From: an uncultured Coriobacteriaceae bacterium
Lineage (GTDB): Bacteria; Actinomycetota; Coriobacteriia; Coriobacteriales; QAMH01
Direction of reading: 5' to 3'
Assembly (NCBI GenBank): GCA_902796975.1
Contig: CADBRF010000214.1
Span: forward strand, 1-6,621
DNA length: 6,621 nucleotides
Part shown: positions 6,173-6,621 of the stretch, in pieces
Layout of the letters: each line of letters begins with the position of its first letter
How positions within the stretch are numbered: the stretch's first letter is position 1
Program-made: the position numbers and the translations under genes
Notes under the pieces: generated by a model
Told to the model about the DNA's origin: nothing
The model's input: the letters and a program-made list of their open reading frames with translations, nothing else
Databases searched by the model: none

Positions 6173-6621
6173 ATGAGCGCATTAACTGATCTTATCTATG
6201 GTGGTTCAGACGCGGTTATTGGCCTGACCGAAGGCGCCGTGAACGACGCCATTGCCAAGTACGGTGCAGACGAGCCCATCGCCTTCCCTGATACCGCCTA
6301 TTTCTTCCCCACCATCTATGCTGCCACGGGCGTTGAGGTCACCAAGCTGGGCGACCTTCCCGCCTGCGTCGACGTGATGAAGAGCCTCGTCTCGCACGAG
6401 GAGGAGCTTGGCCAGGCTCTCAATGCTGGCCTTGCCACCGCTGTTGGCGCGGAGATCCTCGAGGGTCTCAAGTATGTCGGCGGCGCAGAGCCCTATGCCA
6501 ACGAGGGCGGCATCGGCTTCGTGCCCGATTCCATCATCCGTTCTCTTGGCGTGCCGCTGGTTACCGGCGACATCCCCGGCGTGCCTGTTGTCATCGGCAA
6601 GAGCGATGATGTCGAAGGTCT
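6173..6621 (+). CDS. acsB: acetyl-CoA synthase (CO-methylating), N-terminal part
   Basis: The window holds the first 149 codons and the gene runs off the end; complete AcsB is about 730 residues. This enzyme condenses the methyl group from AcsCD with CO and CoA at the nickel A-cluster. Only domain 1 is present, which in homologues docks onto CO dehydrogenase and forms part of the CO tunnel. Typical bacterial AcsB stretches are DEPIAFPDTAYFFPTIYAAT (33-52), KLGDLPACVDVMKSL (58-72), GLATAVGAEILEGLKYV (86-102) and IRSLGVPLVTGDIPGVPVVI (122-141). Archaeal CdhC lacks this N-terminal domain, so a bacterial-type enzyme is indicated. The A-cluster ligands lie beyond the window. TAGGAG at 6161-6166 gives a good ribosome binding site six bases before the ATG. 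Confidence 0.95.
   Translation, partial: MSALTDLIYGGSDAVIGLTEGAVNDAIAKYGADEPIAFPDTAYFFPTIYAATGVEVTKLGDLPACVDVMKSLVSHEEELGQALNAGLATAVGAEILEGLKYVGGAEPYANEGGIGFVPDSIIRSLGVPLVTGDIPGVPVVIGKSDDVEG

Noticed and set aside
1..6621. CRISPR arrays, tRNA or rRNA genes, insertion sequences
   Set aside because: No regularly spaced repeats of CRISPR length, no cloverleaf-like gap and no transposase or terminal inverted repeats were seen. The gaps between genes are all under 150 bases.

Overview
The window carries the upstream part of a Wood-Ljungdahl (reductive acetyl-CoA) operon, preceded by an unrelated cell-envelope gene. All recognisable genes are on the + strand. The G+C content appears fairly high and the ribosome binding sites are strong AGGAGG-type. 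Together with the gene set this suggests a strictly anaerobic, acetogen-type bacterium. A Coriobacteriia/Eggerthellaceae-like actinobacterium is my best guess, with a high-G+C Clostridia-type organism as the alternative. This placement is inference from gene content and composition only.

Layout: (1) 3-86, the last codons of an unidentified upstream gene. (2) 76-1140, a two-part membrane protein: a degenerate family-2 glycosyltransferase-like domain fused to a GtrA-type four-helix membrane domain. (3) 1141-1284, an intergenic region with a plausible -10 element and three tandem 10-bp repeats, the likely start of the operon. (4) 1285-1982, three very small genes: a histidine-rich helical protein, a CooT-family nickel-binding protein, and an unrecognised 75-residue protein. 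(5) 2122-2892, a CooC/AcsF-type nickel-insertion ATPase. (6) 2976-6143, acsD, acsC and acsE: the two subunits of the corrinoid iron-sulfur protein (CFeSP) and the methyltetrahydrofolate:CFeSP methyltransferase. (7) 6173 to the window end, the first 149 codons of acsB, acetyl-CoA synthase.

How the genes fit together: AcsE moves the methyl group of methyl-tetrahydrofolate onto the cobalt of AcsCD. AcsCD delivers it to the nickel-containing A-cluster of AcsB, which joins it to CO and CoA. CooC, CooT and possibly the histidine-rich protein would supply or insert nickel for AcsB and/or CO dehydrogenase. The CO dehydrogenase gene (acsA) and a corrinoid reductive activator (acsV-type) are not seen in the window.

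Most worth a second look are the small metal-handling cassette at the head of the operon, a strong terminator-like hairpin with an 8-G run between acsC and acsE, and the loss of catalytic motifs in the glycosyltransferase half of the GtrA fusion.
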